From NCBI RefSeq assembly GCF_030296015.1, contig NZ_AP027368.1, positions 3,954,839 through 4,018,838 of the forward strand: a stretch of 64,000 bases of DNA. The letters are read 5' to 3'. Shown here one piece after another: positions 18,448 through 27,470 of this stretch. Position numbers and translations under genes: made by a program. This DNA comes from Ferrimonas sp. YFM (lineage in GTDB: Bacteria > Pseudomonadota > Gammaproteobacteria > Enterobacterales > Shewanellaceae). A model generated the notes under the pieces. The model saw only the letters and a list, made by a program, of their open reading frames with translations, ran no database searches and was not told the origin of the DNA. Each line of letters begins with the position of its first letter. Position 1 is the stretch's first letter.

Positions 18448-18966
18448 ATGATGAACCGCGACAAGCTGCTGCAAGCCACAAAGCCAGGCCAAATGATTCA
18501 TCTTGATATCGGTGAAGATGACCATTTAATTGGTGAGCTGATGAGTGTGCAATCCGATTATCTCACGATTCATCAGGCCACAGACTTTCACTTTGACGGT
18601 TTGGCGCATGTCAGACTTGAGAGCATTCATCACCTTATCGACGATGAGCAAAGCCGTTTCTATTCAGAGCTCTTCGAAAAAACAAACCACGCTCCACGGT
18701 CCGATGAACTTCAATCCTTCCCTGAAACCTTTGATCGACTGCTAGCGCGCATCATCAGCAACAGATTGATCGTCTCCTACCACATCGAAGATATGATGTT
18801 GCTTGGGGAAACCCTGGGCTACCTGGATGAAATGATCACCATCCGTCCCATCAATACACTGGGAAAGGTGGGGGAAGCAGAAACCATCTCCAAGAACGAA
18901 CTGACCTGTATTGAGGAGGGCACTGAGTACGTTCTGGCCTACGCCCGGCATCACCTCAACTCCTGA
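18448..18966 (+). CDS. Hypothetical protein coupled to hemerythrin-GGDEF
   Basis: Not recognised. About 172 residues, soluble, no signal peptide. The N-terminal 55 residues (GQMIHLDIGEDDHLIGELMSVQSDYLTIHQ) read as a small beta barrel with alternating strands, reminiscent of Sm-like or PilZ-type folds but without an RxxxR PilZ motif. A helical middle and another beta-rich end (GEAETISKNELTCIEEG) follow. Two consecutive ATGs are possible starts, one and four bases after the upstream stop, so translation is coupled to the diguanylate cyclase and a role in the same signalling branch is inferred. Confidence 0.7.
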   Translation: MMNRDKLLQATKPGQMIHLDIGEDDHLIGELMSVQSDYLTIHQATDFHFDGLAHVRLESIHHLIDDEQSRFYSELFEKTNHAPRSDELQSFPETFDRLLARIISNRLIVSYHIEDMMLLGETLGYLDEMITIRPINTLGKVGEAETISKNELTCIEEGTEYVLAYARHHLNS

Positions 18967-18982
18967 GTTCAGTCGCAATCAA

Positions 18983-19008
18983 AAAGCCACCGCCTTGGCG
19001 GTGGCTTT
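18983..19008. terminator. Bidirectional terminator
   Basis: Perfect 12-bp stem AAAGCCACCGCC / GGCGGTGGCTTT with a TT centre between two convergent genes; A- and T-rich flanks suit both directions. Confidence 0.85.
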
Positions 19009-19026
19009 GCTTTCTCCAGTCAGCCG

Positions 19027-19524
19027 TTAAGCTTCCACGGTCGGCTTCTTCTCCTGGGCCTTCTCAACCAGTTTCTTGCTGCTCTGCTGAGCATCGATGT
19101 TCACCAGCTCGACCCGGGCTCCCTCCACTTCGTGCCACTGACCACGGGCAAAGAAGGAGAAGTTGGCCACCCCGGACTGCCAGTCCTCGTTCATCACCAT
19201 CCTCAGTTTGGCGTTCTTATGCTCAATGGGGTGACCGCCCACCAGCAGCGGGCTGATGTCGAACCCTTCCGCCACCACCAGAATGTGGCAATCCTTCATG
19301 GTGCACATGTAGGACCACTCTCCGGTGAACTGGGACACCACATTGATCGGGGGGCTGACAGGCTGAAAGATGTGGCCCACACCGGACACACTCTTGTTGA
19401 CCGTGTCCACCAGCAGCTTCAGGGTCAGGGAGGCGCCGCCGAGGATGGGCATCTCCTTGGTGCCCAAGGCAATCTGGTAGGAAACGGGAAACAGGCCGGT
19501 TTGAATATCTTTGGAAGTGCTCAT
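19027..19524 (-). CDS. DUF1842 domain protein
   Basis: Function unknown. The 165-residue protein carries the DUF1842 pattern: GLFPVSYQIALGTK at the start, LTLKLLVDTVNKSVSGVGHIFQ, INVVSQFTGEWSYMC and LRMVMNEDWQSGVANFSF. It is predicted to be mostly beta and has no signal peptide. The last 20 residues are a charged Lys/Glu tail. It is monocistronic, convergent with the preceding gene and divergent from the TonB receptor. Family assignment is from memory of the domain and was not searched. Confidence 0.75.
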   Translation of the reverse strand: MSTSKDIQTGLFPVSYQIALGTKEMPILGGASLTLKLLVDTVNKSVSGVGHIFQPVSPPINVVSQFTGEWSYMCTMKDCHILVVAEGFDISPLLVGGHPIEHKNAKLRMVMNEDWQSGVANFSFFARGQWHEVEGARVELVNIDAQQSSKKLVEKAQEKKPTVEA

Positions 19525-19890
19525 AGTTCAATCCTTTGTATGCTTTGAGTAGATCTCAGAGGTCCATCACTGACCTCAGGCTTCGCAAGTCTAGGAGCGC
19601 CTGTCTGCCCTCGCCACGTCTTGGGGAAAAACCAGAGATCGCCCTTCCGTCTCGAGCGCCATTTTCCTACAAGGATTGCAACGACGAATCCTCCACAGGG
19701 TGATAAGGCGCCGTGGAATAACGGCGCCAGCGTATAAAAACTCCTAAAAAAACCTCATCAGAAATCACGACTCCTCGGCGGCTGCGACCGATTGTCGCAC
19801 TTTGCCCCATGGCCATTGCCGAACTCGGCTCAGAGCGAAAATAATGCGCGGCAACAAGCCCATAGAAGTAAAAAAATCAGGATGATAATC
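19525..19890. other. Divergent intergenic region with two strong hairpins
   Basis: 366 bases without a credible gene. It holds GAGGTC-N7-GACCTC (19559-19577) near the DUF1842 start and GGCGCCGT-N6-ACGGCGCC (19707-19728) followed by AGCGTATAAAAA, which may be a promoter for the TonB receptor. ATGATAATCAT (19882-19892), the core of a Fur box, overlaps the receptor ATG, but its flanks do not match. Confidence 0.5.
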
Positions 19891-21873
19891 ATGAAAGCGT
19901 CCCTCCTTCCCAGCGCCATAGCCGTTGCAGCCACCCTCTCTGCCCCCGCTCAGGCACAAGAGGCAGACAACAGCTGTGACCAATCCCGTTGCGACGAAGT
20001 GATCGTGGTGACCGCCGAGCCCATGCAGTCTCCTCTGACCGTGGTCATCGACCCCAAGAAGCCCAGACAGCCCATTCCCGCCTTCGACGGCTCCAGCTAC
20101 CTGCGCACCATTCCGGGCTTTGCCGTCACCCGAAAAGGGGGCTCCGGTGGCGACATCAGTTTACGGGGCATGGCGGGCTCCAGGGTCAGCGTGGTCAACA
20201 ACGGCCAGCACATGCAGGGCACCTGTGGCGGGCGGATGGATCCCCCCACCAACTACATCTCTCCGGAAACCTACGAAGAGGTCAGGGTGATCAAGGGGCC
20301 CCAGACGGTGAAATATGGCCCTGTGGGCAGTGCCGGCACCGTGGTGTTCTCCCGGGACAGCTATGGCCTTAGTGAAGCGGGCACCGAGGGGCGGGCCAGC
20401 ATCACCGGCGGCAGTTTCGATCGCAAAGACTACCTGATGGAGCTGCTTACCGGCAGCGAGGACTATTACTGGCAACTGGACATCAACGGCTCCCAGAGCG
20501 ACGACTATGAAGATGGCAACGGCGAAATGATGCAGTCCGAATACGACCGCCAGAGCGTCAACACCGCCTTTGGCTGGACCCCGAGTCAGGGTCAGGTGGT
20601 GGAGCTGAGCTACGGCTACTCCCAGGGCAGCGCCGAGTACGCCGACCGGGCCAACAAGGCCCGGCAGATAGACAACGAGAACCTGTCGCTGCTGATGCGC
20701 AGCAACCTGGACAGCGACTGGGCCAAATCCATCGAGTTCCAGATCTACGCCAATGAAAACGATCACATCATGGATCAGTTCGATCGCCCCATTAGCGATC
20801 CGGACAACCTGCCCATGGGGATGAACCCCAGGCGCACCACCTATGGCGGCCACCTCTGGCTGGAGTTGGCACCCACTGAACCCTGGCAGCTGACCCTGGG
20901 GCTGGACGCCCTGGACAGCACCCAGGATATGCGCGGCGGCAAGAGCCTGGATCAGTTGGAGGCCGCCCCCTTCAAGGAGGTGTTCAACCAGCAGAGCATC
21001 GGACTGTTCATGGAGTCGGACTATCAGCTGAGTCAGGGGGTGATCAAGGCTGGCGCCCGTCTGGATCAGTGGACCACCGACCTGCGCGGCAGCTGGGCGG
21101 GTGACAACAAGGACAACAGCCGGGACGACACCCTGTTCTCCGGCTTTGCCCGTTATGAGCTGACCCAGGGTCAACACCAATGGTACGCCGGCTTCGGTCA
21201 CGCAGAACGCATCGCCGACTACTGGGAGGTGATGATGGCAGGCAAGACCCTGACGCTGGATCCGGAAACCACCGACCAGCTGGATCTGGGCTGGATCTAT
21301 CAGGGTCCGGTCGAGCTGTCCCTGTCGCTGTTCTATGCAGATCTGAGCGATTACATCCTGATCGACAACAACAGCATGCCATCGGCCCGCAACATCGACG
21401 CCACCCTGTGGGGCGGCGAGGCCGGACTGACCTGGACCTTCGCCGACCATTGGCAATGGGTCACCACCCTGGCGTACAGCCGCGGGGAGAACGACAGCGA
21501 GGATCGCCCCCTGGGCCAGATCTCTCCCCTGGAGGGCAAGCTGGCCCTCAACTATGAGCGGGAGAGCTGGAGCTTCGGCGCCCTGTGGCGACTGGTGGCC
21601 AGGCAGGACAGAGTGGCCGTCGGCCAGGGTAACATCGTTGGCCAGGACCTGGGGGAAACCGCCGGCTTCGGGGTGGTCTCCCTCAATGGCGCCTGGCGCT
21701 TCGCCGACGACTTCACCCTGAGCATGGGCATCGACAACCTGCTGGACAAGGCCTACGCCGAGCACATCAGCAAAAGCGGTGCCGGCAACGACCTGCTTCC
21801 GCCGGAAGAGCGCACCCGCCAGGTGAATGAGCCGGGTCGCACCCTTTGGGCCAAGCTGGACTATCAGTTCTGA
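19891..21873 (+). CDS. TonB-dependent copper receptor (NosA/OprC type)
   Basis: Outer-membrane TonB-dependent receptor. A signal peptide (MKASLLPSAIAVAATLSAPAQAQ) precedes a TonB-box-like DEVIVVTAEP, a plug domain with ISLRGMAGSRVSVVNNGQHMQG and an unusual Cys-containing GTCGGRMDPPTNYI typical of the NosA/OprC copper group, then a beta barrel ending in aromatic Phe (AKLDYQF). In known members the receptor binds copper through Met and His/Cys residues. The ATG behind AGGATG gives 660 residues; longer starts would bury the signal peptide. It pairs conceptually with the PCuAC chaperone at 48.3 kb. Confidence 0.85.
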   Translation: MKASLLPSAIAVAATLSAPAQAQEADNSCDQSRCDEVIVVTAEPMQSPLTVVIDPKKPRQPIPAFDGSSYLRTIPGFAVTRKGGSGGDISLRGMAGSRVSVVNNGQHMQGTCGGRMDPPTNYISPETYEEVRVIKGPQTVKYGPVGSAGTVVFSRDSYGLSEAGTEGRASITGGSFDRKDYLMELLTGSEDYYWQLDINGSQSDDYEDGNGEMMQSEYDRQSVNTAFGWTPSQGQVVELSYGYSQGSAEYADRANKARQIDNENLSLLMRSNLDSDWAKSIEFQIYANENDHIMDQFDRPISDPDNLPMGMNPRRTTYGGHLWLELAPTEPWQLTLGLDALDSTQDMRGGKSLDQLEAAPFKEVFNQQSIGLFMESDYQLSQGVIKAGARLDQWTTDLRGSWAGDNKDNSRDDTLFSGFARYELTQGQHQWYAGFGHAERIADYWEVMMAGKTLTLDPETTDQLDLGWIYQGPVELSLSLFYADLSDYILIDNNSMPSARNIDATLWGGEAGLTWTFADHWQWVTTLAYSRGENDSEDRPLGQISPLEGKLALNYERESWSFGALWRLVARQDRVAVGQGNIVGQDLGETAGFGVVSLNGAWRFADDFTLSMGIDNLLDKAYAEHISKSGAGNDLLPPEERTRQVNEPGRTLWAKLDYQF

Positions 21874-22007
21874 CCGCATCCGGGAGGCCGCCCGGCCTCC
21901 CAACCCCTCTCAACATGACTCGGCCTCGTTCTTTTGCAGTTGTTCACGTCGCCAAACTCCTCCTCATCCATTTGGGTTAACTCACCGACATGATCAGGGA
22001 GTGTCCG

Positions 22008-22898
22008 ATGCGTCTTATCCTCAATGGCAAAAAAGCAAACCAGGATCCGGTTCGCCAGGGGATCCTGGCCCTGCGCCACCACGGCCCCATCGAGGTGCGA
22101 GTCACCTGGGAGGGGGACGACGTCGCCAGGCTGGTGACAGAAGCGATCGACGAGGGGTGCCCCCGGCTGGTGGCTGGGGGAGGTGACGGTACGGTCAACG
22201 AGCTGGTATCGGCGCTGATGGCCCACCCCAGGGAGCGAAGACCACAGCTGGCGATCCTGCCCCTGGGCACCGCCAACGACTTTGCCACTGCCTGCGCCAT
22301 TCCCACGGAGGTGGAAGCGGCTCTTGCCCTGGCTCGAGATGGGCAATCTAGGCCGGTGGACGTAGCCAGTGCCAACGAACGTTACTTCATCAACGTCGCC
22401 AGCGGCGGTTTTGGCGCCCGGGTCACCGCCACCACTCCGGTGGCCCTGAAGAACTTCCTTGGTGGAGGCGCCTACACCCTTAATGGCCTGCTGCAGGCGT
22501 TAAAATTCGAACCCTACGAGGGGCAGCTACTCACCCCCAACGGCCCGCTGGAGAACCGCATCCTGGTGGGGGCGGTGTGCAATGGCCGTCAGGCCGGAGG
22601 CGGTCAGCCGCTGGCCCCTATGGCCTGCATCGACGACGGCCTGCTGGACTTCGTCGGCCTCTCCGCCTTTACCCCCCAGGACCTGCCCCAGGTTCTGAAG
22701 GAGCTGGAGTCGCCGGCGCCGGACAACCGCTTTGTCACCTGGATGCAATTGCCCTGGGCCGAGTACCAGGCCGACGATCCAATGCCAATGAACCTGGATG
22801 GCGAACCGATCCACGCCTCCCGGATCCGCTTTCAGGTCCATCCCGGCGCCATCAACCTGGTGCTGCCACCGGACTGCCCCTGTGTGGGTGGCGGCTAG
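22008..22898 (+). CDS. yegS: YegS-like lipid kinase (diacylglycerol kinase fold)
   Basis: Soluble kinase expected to phosphorylate a lipid headgroup (E. coli YegS acts on phosphatidylglycerol in vitro). The nucleotide-binding motif GGGDGTVNELV (about residues 58-68) and PLGTANDFA (about 85) are the DAGK catalytic signature; INVASGGFGA and DGEP complete the set. I chose the ATG seven bases after AGGGAG, beginning MRLILNGKKANQD as in family members, over an ATG six codons upstream. The gene is flanked by the TonB receptor and a terminator that belongs to uppP on the other strand. Confidence 0.9.
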   Translation: MRLILNGKKANQDPVRQGILALRHHGPIEVRVTWEGDDVARLVTEAIDEGCPRLVAGGGDGTVNELVSALMAHPRERRPQLAILPLGTANDFATACAIPTEVEAALALARDGQSRPVDVASANERYFINVASGGFGARVTATTPVALKNFLGGGAYTLNGLLQALKFEPYEGQLLTPNGPLENRILVGAVCNGRQAGGGQPLAPMACIDDGLLDFVGLSAFTPQDLPQVLKELESPAPDNRFVTWMQLPWAEYQADDPMPMNLDGEPIHASRIRFQVHPGAINLVLPPDCPCVGGG

Positions 22899-22949
22899 CG
22901 CCCTCCCCTGGATTCTCGAAGGCGGCCTGTCTGTGACAGCCGGGTACAA

Positions 22950-22971
22950 AAAAGCGGCCCTGTGGGCCGCT
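22950..22971 (-). terminator. Terminator after uppP
   Basis: Perfect 8-bp stem AGCGGCCC / GGGCCGCT with TGT loop; on the minus strand it is followed by a six-T run. It lies 18 bases past the uppP stop. Confidence 0.85.
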
Positions 22972-22988
22972 CATTGCGCCGGTCTGGG

Positions 22989-23783
22989 TCAGACGAAGAA
23001 GGCGAACAGCACGCCAGCCAGAACCAGACGGTAGATGACGAAGGGTAGCATGCCCATATTACTGATCATCTTCAGGAAGTAGTGAATACACAGATAGGCG
23101 GACACAAAGGCCGCCACCAGAGCGACGCCCAGGGGAGACCAGTTGACCGGATCAGGGTTGCCAATCAGTCCCAGGGCCTCATAGCCGCCGGCCAGCGCCC
23201 CCACAGGGATCGCCAGCAGGAAGGAGAATCGGGCAGCAGAGACCCGATTCAACCCCACCAGCAGGGCCGCCGTAATGGTGACGCCGGAGCGGGAGGTGCC
23301 GGGGATCAACGCCATCGCCTGGGCGATGCCGATAAAGAGCACCAGCTGCCAGGTCAGATCCTCGATGCCGCGCTTCTCACTGGGCTTGGCGTCTGCCCAC
23401 CACAGCAGCAGGCCGAAGATCAGGGTGGAGCAAGCCACCACCAGGGTGCTGCGAAAATGGGTGGCGATGAAATCGTTGAACAGCAGGCCGGAAAGCCCTA
23501 CGGGAATGGTGCCCAGAACAATGAGCCACGCCAGCTTGCTTTGCTCACTGTGATGCCCGCCCAGGGAGCGCAGCCAGGCGGTCAGCAGAGAGATCACATC
23601 CTGGCGGAAGTAGATCACCACCGCCGCCAGGGTACCCAGGTTGACGATGGCATCAAAAGCCAGCCCCTGATCCGGCCAGCCCAGCAGCTGTGACGGCAGA
23701 ATCAGGTGCGCCGAGCTGGAGATGGGTAGAAATTCGGTGATCCCCTGAATCAGGGCGAGCCAGAAGGCTTGTATCAGATCCAT
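22989..23783 (-). CDS. uppP: Undecaprenyl-diphosphatase UppP/BacA
   Basis: Integral inner-membrane phosphatase that recycles undecaprenyl pyrophosphate, the lipid carrier of peptidoglycan synthesis. The two catalytic motifs are present: GITEFLPISSSAHLIL near residues 14-29 and PGTSRSGVTITAALL near residue 160. Eight or so hydrophobic helices and a length of 264 match E. coli BacA. The ATG abuts the folK stop with no gap, so it is the last gene of a folB-folK-uppP operon. Confidence 0.95.
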   Translation of the reverse strand: MDLIQAFWLALIQGITEFLPISSSAHLILPSQLLGWPDQGLAFDAIVNLGTLAAVVIYFRQDVISLLTAWLRSLGGHHSEQSKLAWLIVLGTIPVGLSGLLFNDFIATHFRSTLVVACSTLIFGLLLWWADAKPSEKRGIEDLTWQLVLFIGIAQAMALIPGTSRSGVTITAALLVGLNRVSAARFSFLLAIPVGALAGGYEALGLIGNPDPVNWSPLGVALVAAFVSAYLCIHYFLKMISNMGMLPFVIYRLVLAGVLFAFFV

Positions 23784-24290
23784 TTACTGCATGTCTCCGG
23801 AGGGTGACCAGTGGAATTCCACAGGCCATAGTTTCTGTTGAGTCTTATCGAAGTCCTGCCACAACTGTGACAGGGGAGCGTCATCGCCGGGCATCACCAG
23901 TTCGGGAGCCAGTTCGGCCAGGGGCCACAACACAAAGGCGTTGAATCGAATCTCTGGCCTGGGCAACACCAGGGGCTGCTGGCACTGAGTCTCGCCAAAG
24001 AGCAGCAGATCCAGATCCACGGTGCGGCTGGAAAACTTCTGAGCGTTCGGGGCGCGACCATGGGCCAGCTCCATCTTTCGCAGGGTTGCGGCAGTCTCTG
24101 CCAGAGAGAGCTTGGAGTCGCAGGCCACCACAAAGTTCAGGAAGTTGTCTCCGTCAAAGCCCACGGCTTCGCTCTCGAACACCCTGGACAGAGTCAGGGG
24201 GCCAAAGTGGCGAAACAGGTCATCCAGAGCGGGAGGGATATTCTCTCTGGGGCAGATGTTACTGCCCACGCTGATGTAGATACGGGTCAC
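23784..24290 (-). CDS. folK: 2-amino-4-hydroxy-6-hydroxymethyldihydropteridine diphosphokinase FolK
   Basis: Transfers pyrophosphate from ATP to hydroxymethyl-dihydropterin in folate synthesis. Motifs: IYISVGSNICPRENI at the start, FVVACDSKL, the catalytic loop LAHGRAPNAQKFSSRTVDLDLLLFG, and LVLPRPEIRFNAFVLWPLAEL. Here TxKNGPRT-type spacing is slightly diverged but the DLDLLLF metal site is intact. Start is GTG, overlapping the folB stop (GTGA), so translation is coupled. It sits between folB and uppP, unlike E. coli where folK pairs with pcnB; a second folK elsewhere is possible. Confidence 0.9.
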   Translation of the reverse strand: MTRIYISVGSNICPRENIPPALDDLFRHFGPLTLSRVFESEAVGFDGDNFLNFVVACDSKLSLAETAATLRKMELAHGRAPNAQKFSSRTVDLDLLLFGETQCQQPLVLPRPEIRFNAFVLWPLAELAPELVMPGDDAPLSQLWQDFDKTQQKLWPVEFHWSPSGDMQ

Positions 24291-24655
24291 GGGTTGGTCC
24301 TGCTGCCCCGCTCAATGCGCACCCCAAGGTTGGCGGCATTTTTCACCGCACCGGGCTTATTGACCGTCACCTTGACCCAGTGGACGCCGAAACGGCTGCG
24401 AATCAGCTCAGCCACTTTTTCTGCCACGGTTTCCACCAACTCGTGGGGCGTGCCCTCCACCAGTTCGGTGACGGCAGTGGAGACGGTGTCGTAACACAGG
24501 GCGTGGCGGTAGTCGTCCGAGGCGGCGGCCGGCCGGTTGTCCCAACTCATCTCCAGGTCAATAAACAGGGTCTGGGTGATCTGCTTCTCCCAGTCAAATA
24601 CCCCGATGACCGCTTCACATTTCAGCTGGTCGACGAAAACCGTATCTGCTTGCAA
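24287..24655 (-). CDS. folB: Dihydroneopterin aldolase FolB
   Basis: Converts dihydroneopterin to hydroxymethyl-dihydropterin, the step before FolK. Signature features: IGVFDWEKQITQTLFIDLEM, the catalytic region ELVETVAEKVAELI, VHWVKVTVNKPGAV and the C-terminal GVRIERG. The reading frame could open at a TTG six codons earlier, but the internal TTG (MQADTVFVDQL) has GGAG eight bases upstream and matches where E. coli FolB begins. Both are non-ATG starts, suggesting modest expression. First gene of folB-folK-uppP, divergent from plsY. Confidence 0.9.
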   Translation of the reverse strand: MQADTVFVDQLKCEAVIGVFDWEKQITQTLFIDLEMSWDNRPAAASDDYRHALCYDTVSTAVTELVEGTPHELVETVAEKVAELIRSRFGVHWVKVTVNKPGAVKNAANLGVRIERGSRTNP

Positions 24656-24801
24656 CTCTGGTACTCCAATCAAAGGTTAGATACCCTAATATCCTGTCCG
24701 TAGGCGGGTGTGGCGGAATCATAAAGCCTTTTACCCCATCGCGGCAAACCGCAACCACCGCCTGGGGTGGCCATTAACGCAGAAAAGGACGCGCCGTTTC
24801 G

Positions 24802-25413
24802 ATGACCCTGATGATGATCCTGTTTGCCTACCTGCTGGGTTCCGTATCCAGTGCGGTATTGGTGTGCAAGCTCAAAGGGTTACCCGATCCCAGAACCAGC
24901 GGCTCCAACAACCCGGGGGCCACCAATGTACTCAGGCTGGGGGGAAAGAGCGCCGCGGTGATGGTGCTGCTGTTTGACGTGCTCAAGGGCACCATTCCGG
25001 TGTGGACCAGTTACCATCTGGGGATCGATCCCCTCTCTTTGGCCTTTATCGGCATCGCCGCCTGCCTGGGCCACATCTATCCGGTGTTCTTCGGTTTTCG
25101 TGGCGGCAAAGGGGTGGCCACCGCCCTCGGCGCCCTGGCGCCCATCAGCGACTGGATGGGTCTGCTGATCATCGCCACCTGGGTGGTGATCGTCTGGCTG
25201 ACCCAGTACGCCTCTCTGGGTGCGGTGATCACCTCGATGCTGGCCCCTTTATATACCTACCTGATCAAACCCCAGTACACCCTGTCGGTGGTGCTGCTGT
25301 GTCTGCTGATCATCTGGCGGCACCAGCCCAACCTGGTGCGCCTGTGGCAGGGCAAAGAGCCCAAGGTGTCGGAACGCCTGAAGGCGAAGGCTAAGCAGCC
25401 CCCGGCGCCTTGA
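24802..25413 (+). CDS. plsY: Acyl-phosphate glycerol-3-phosphate acyltransferase PlsY
   Basis: Inner-membrane enzyme that makes lysophosphatidate from acyl-phosphate and glycerol-3-phosphate, the first step of phospholipid synthesis. All three PlsY cytosolic motifs are present: [17 protein letters not shown] (about residues 29-45), [20 protein letters not shown] (about 93-112) and the C-terminal [20 protein letters not shown]. Five to six hydrophobic helices and 203 residues are typical. The 3' end overlaps tsaD, on the other strand, by 23 bases, so the two messages are complementary at their ends. Confidence 0.95.
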   Translation: MTLMMILFAYLLGSVSSAVLVCKLKGLPDPRTSGSNNPGATNVLRLGGKSAAVMVLLFDVLKGTIPVWTSYHLGIDPLSLAFIGIAACLGHIYPVFFGFRGGKGVATALGALAPISDWMGLLIIATWVVIVWLTQYASLGAVITSMLAPLYTYLIKPQYTLSVVLLCLLIIWRHQPNLVRLWQGKEPKVSERLKAKAKQPPAP

Positions 25414-26413
25414 GGGTATCCAGAGGCCAGCGCGGCTGACACTTCACTGACAGAGGCTGGGTTTCACCGGCCTTGAGTCGCTGCAGACCCGCGTAGGCGA
25501 TCATCGCACCGTTGTCGGTACAGAACTCATTGCGGGGGTAGTACACCTCCCCCTTCTGCTTGGCCATCATCGCCGCCAATTGGGCGCGCAGATGTTTATT
25601 GGCGCTCACCCCACCGGCGATCACCAGGCGGTTCAGCCCGGTCTCCTTCAGGGCCCGGCGGCACTTGATCGCCAGGGTGTCCACCACGGCGTCCTCGAAC
25701 GCCCGGGCGATGTCGGCCCGAGTCTGCTCATCGTCGCCTTCGGCGGCGATGGTGTTGGCGGCAAAGGTCTTGAGGCCGGAGAAGCTGAAATCCAGGCCAG
25801 GGCGGTCGCACATGGGGCGCGGGAAGGTAAAACGTCCCGGCGTGCCCTTTTCCGCCAGTTTGGCCAACAGCGGTCCGCCAGGGTAATCCAACCCCATCAG
25901 CTTGGCGGTCTTGTCAAACGCCTCACCGGCGGCATCGTCGATGGATTCGCCCAGGGCCTGATACTGGCCGATGCCGTCTACGCGCACCAGCATGGTGTGG
26001 CCACCAGAGACCAGCAGGGCAACAAAGGGGAATGGGGGGGGCGTCTCCTCCAGCATGGGTGCCAGCAGGTGACCCTCCATGTGGTGTACCGCCACCGCAG
26101 GGATGTTCCAGGCAAAGGCCAGGCTGCGACCGACGCAGGCGCCCACCAGCAGCGCCCCCACCAGGCCGGGGCCCGAGGTGTAGGCGATACCGTCAATCTC
26201 ATCCGAGGTCAGGCCGGCATTGGCCACCGCTTCCTTCACCAGGGGCACGATCTTGCGTACGTGGTCCCGGGAGGCCAGTTCAGGCACAACGCCGCCGTAA
26301 TCCGCATGCAGTTTCACCTGACTGTAGAGGGCGTGTGACAACAGCCCGCGCTCATCATCGTAGATGGCGATACCAGTTTCATCACAGGAAGTTTCGATTC
26401 CCAACAGTCGCAT
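25391..26413 (-). CDS. tsaD: tRNA N6-threonylcarbamoyladenosine transferase TsaD
   Basis: Catalytic subunit that transfers threonylcarbamoyl to A37 of ANN-decoding tRNAs, working with TsaB/E/C. Motifs: [15 protein letters not shown] at the start, the metal-binding [10 protein letters not shown] near residue 111, VSGGHTML near residue 135, and FSFSGLKTF. The 340-residue length is typical. It diverges from rpsU across 300 bases, the same arrangement as E. coli, and converges on plsY with a short 3' overlap. Confidence 0.96.
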   Translation of the reverse strand: MRLLGIETSCDETGIAIYDDERGLLSHALYSQVKLHADYGGVVPELASRDHVRKIVPLVKEAVANAGLTSDEIDGIAYTSGPGLVGALLVGACVGRSLAFAWNIPAVAVHHMEGHLLAPMLEETPPPFPFVALLVSGGHTMLVRVDGIGQYQALGESIDDAAGEAFDKTAKLMGLDYPGGPLLAKLAEKGTPGRFTFPRPMCDRPGLDFSFSGLKTFAANTIAAEGDDEQTRADIARAFEDAVVDTLAIKCRRALKETGLNRLVIAGGVSANKHLRAQLAAMMAKQKGEVYYPRNEFCTDNGAMIAYAGLQRLKAGETQPLSVKCQPRWPLDTLKAPGAA

Positions 26414-26929
<516 letters not shown>

Positions 26930-26941
26930 GCAGAGTTTACG

Positions 26942-27385
26942 ATGTCCGTAATTGAGCGTCTCAAAGACGAGCAGAAAGCTGCCATGCGTGCCAAAGATAA
27001 GGCACGCCTGGGCACCATCCGCCTGGCTCTGGCTGCGGTTAAGCAGCAAGAGGTAGACGGTCAGAAAACCCTGACCGACGATGAAATCACCGCGGTTCTG
27101 ACCAAGATGGTCAAGCAGCGTCGCGATTCCATCAGTCAGTTTGAGGCCGCAGGCCGACAGGATCTGGCCGACGTGGAAGCCGCCGAAGTTGTTGTGCTGC
27201 AGGAGTTTCTTCCTCAGCCTCTGACCGAGGAGGAGCTGGGCGCTCTGGTAGACAAGGCACTGGCTGATTCCGGTGCCAGCTCAATGCAGGATATGGGCAA
27301 GGTGATGGGGCTGCTGAAGCCTCAGGTTCAGGGTCGTGCCGACATGGGCGCGGTCAGTGGTCTGATTAAGGCCCGTCTGAGCTAA
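26942..27385 (+). CDS. GatB/YqeY domain protein
   Basis: About 147 residues, helical, related to the tail domain of the GatB amidotransferase subunit and expected to bind tRNA, though its role is unknown. It shows MSVIERLKDEQKAAMRAKD, RLGTIRLALAAVKQQEVD, VLQEFLPQPLTEEEL and MGKVMGLLKPQVQGRADM, all typical. It lies between rpsU and dnaG, an insertion relative to the E. coli operon but common in Shewanella-like genomes. A terminator-like hairpin follows it. Confidence 0.93.
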   Translation: MSVIERLKDEQKAAMRAKDKARLGTIRLALAAVKQQEVDGQKTLTDDEITAVLTKMVKQRRDSISQFEAAGRQDLADVEAAEVVVLQEFLPQPLTEEELGALVDKALADSGASSMQDMGKVMGLLKPQVQGRADMGAVSGLIKARLS

Positions 27386-27405
27386 GCCATCTTGCCTTAG
27401 CGTGA

Positions 27406-27432
27406 AACAAGCCGTGCCCTGCACGGCTTGTT
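27406..27432 (+). terminator. Hairpin between yqeY and dnaG
   Basis: Perfect 12-bp stem AACAAGCCGTGC / GCACGGCTTGTT with CCT loop; what follows is CGTCTC rather than a T-run. It likely acts as an attenuator or processing site that lowers dnaG relative to rpsU, as the known terminator does in the E. coli operon. Confidence 0.75.
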
Positions 27433-27470
27433 CGTCTCTAATCGATAGCACCTCGGAGACTCAAAAGTAA

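Noticed and set aside
19882-19892. ATGATAATCAT as a Fur box before the TonB receptor
   Set aside because: Only the central 11 bases match; the outer hexamers do not, and it overlaps the start codon, so it may be a coincidence with the ribosome-binding site.
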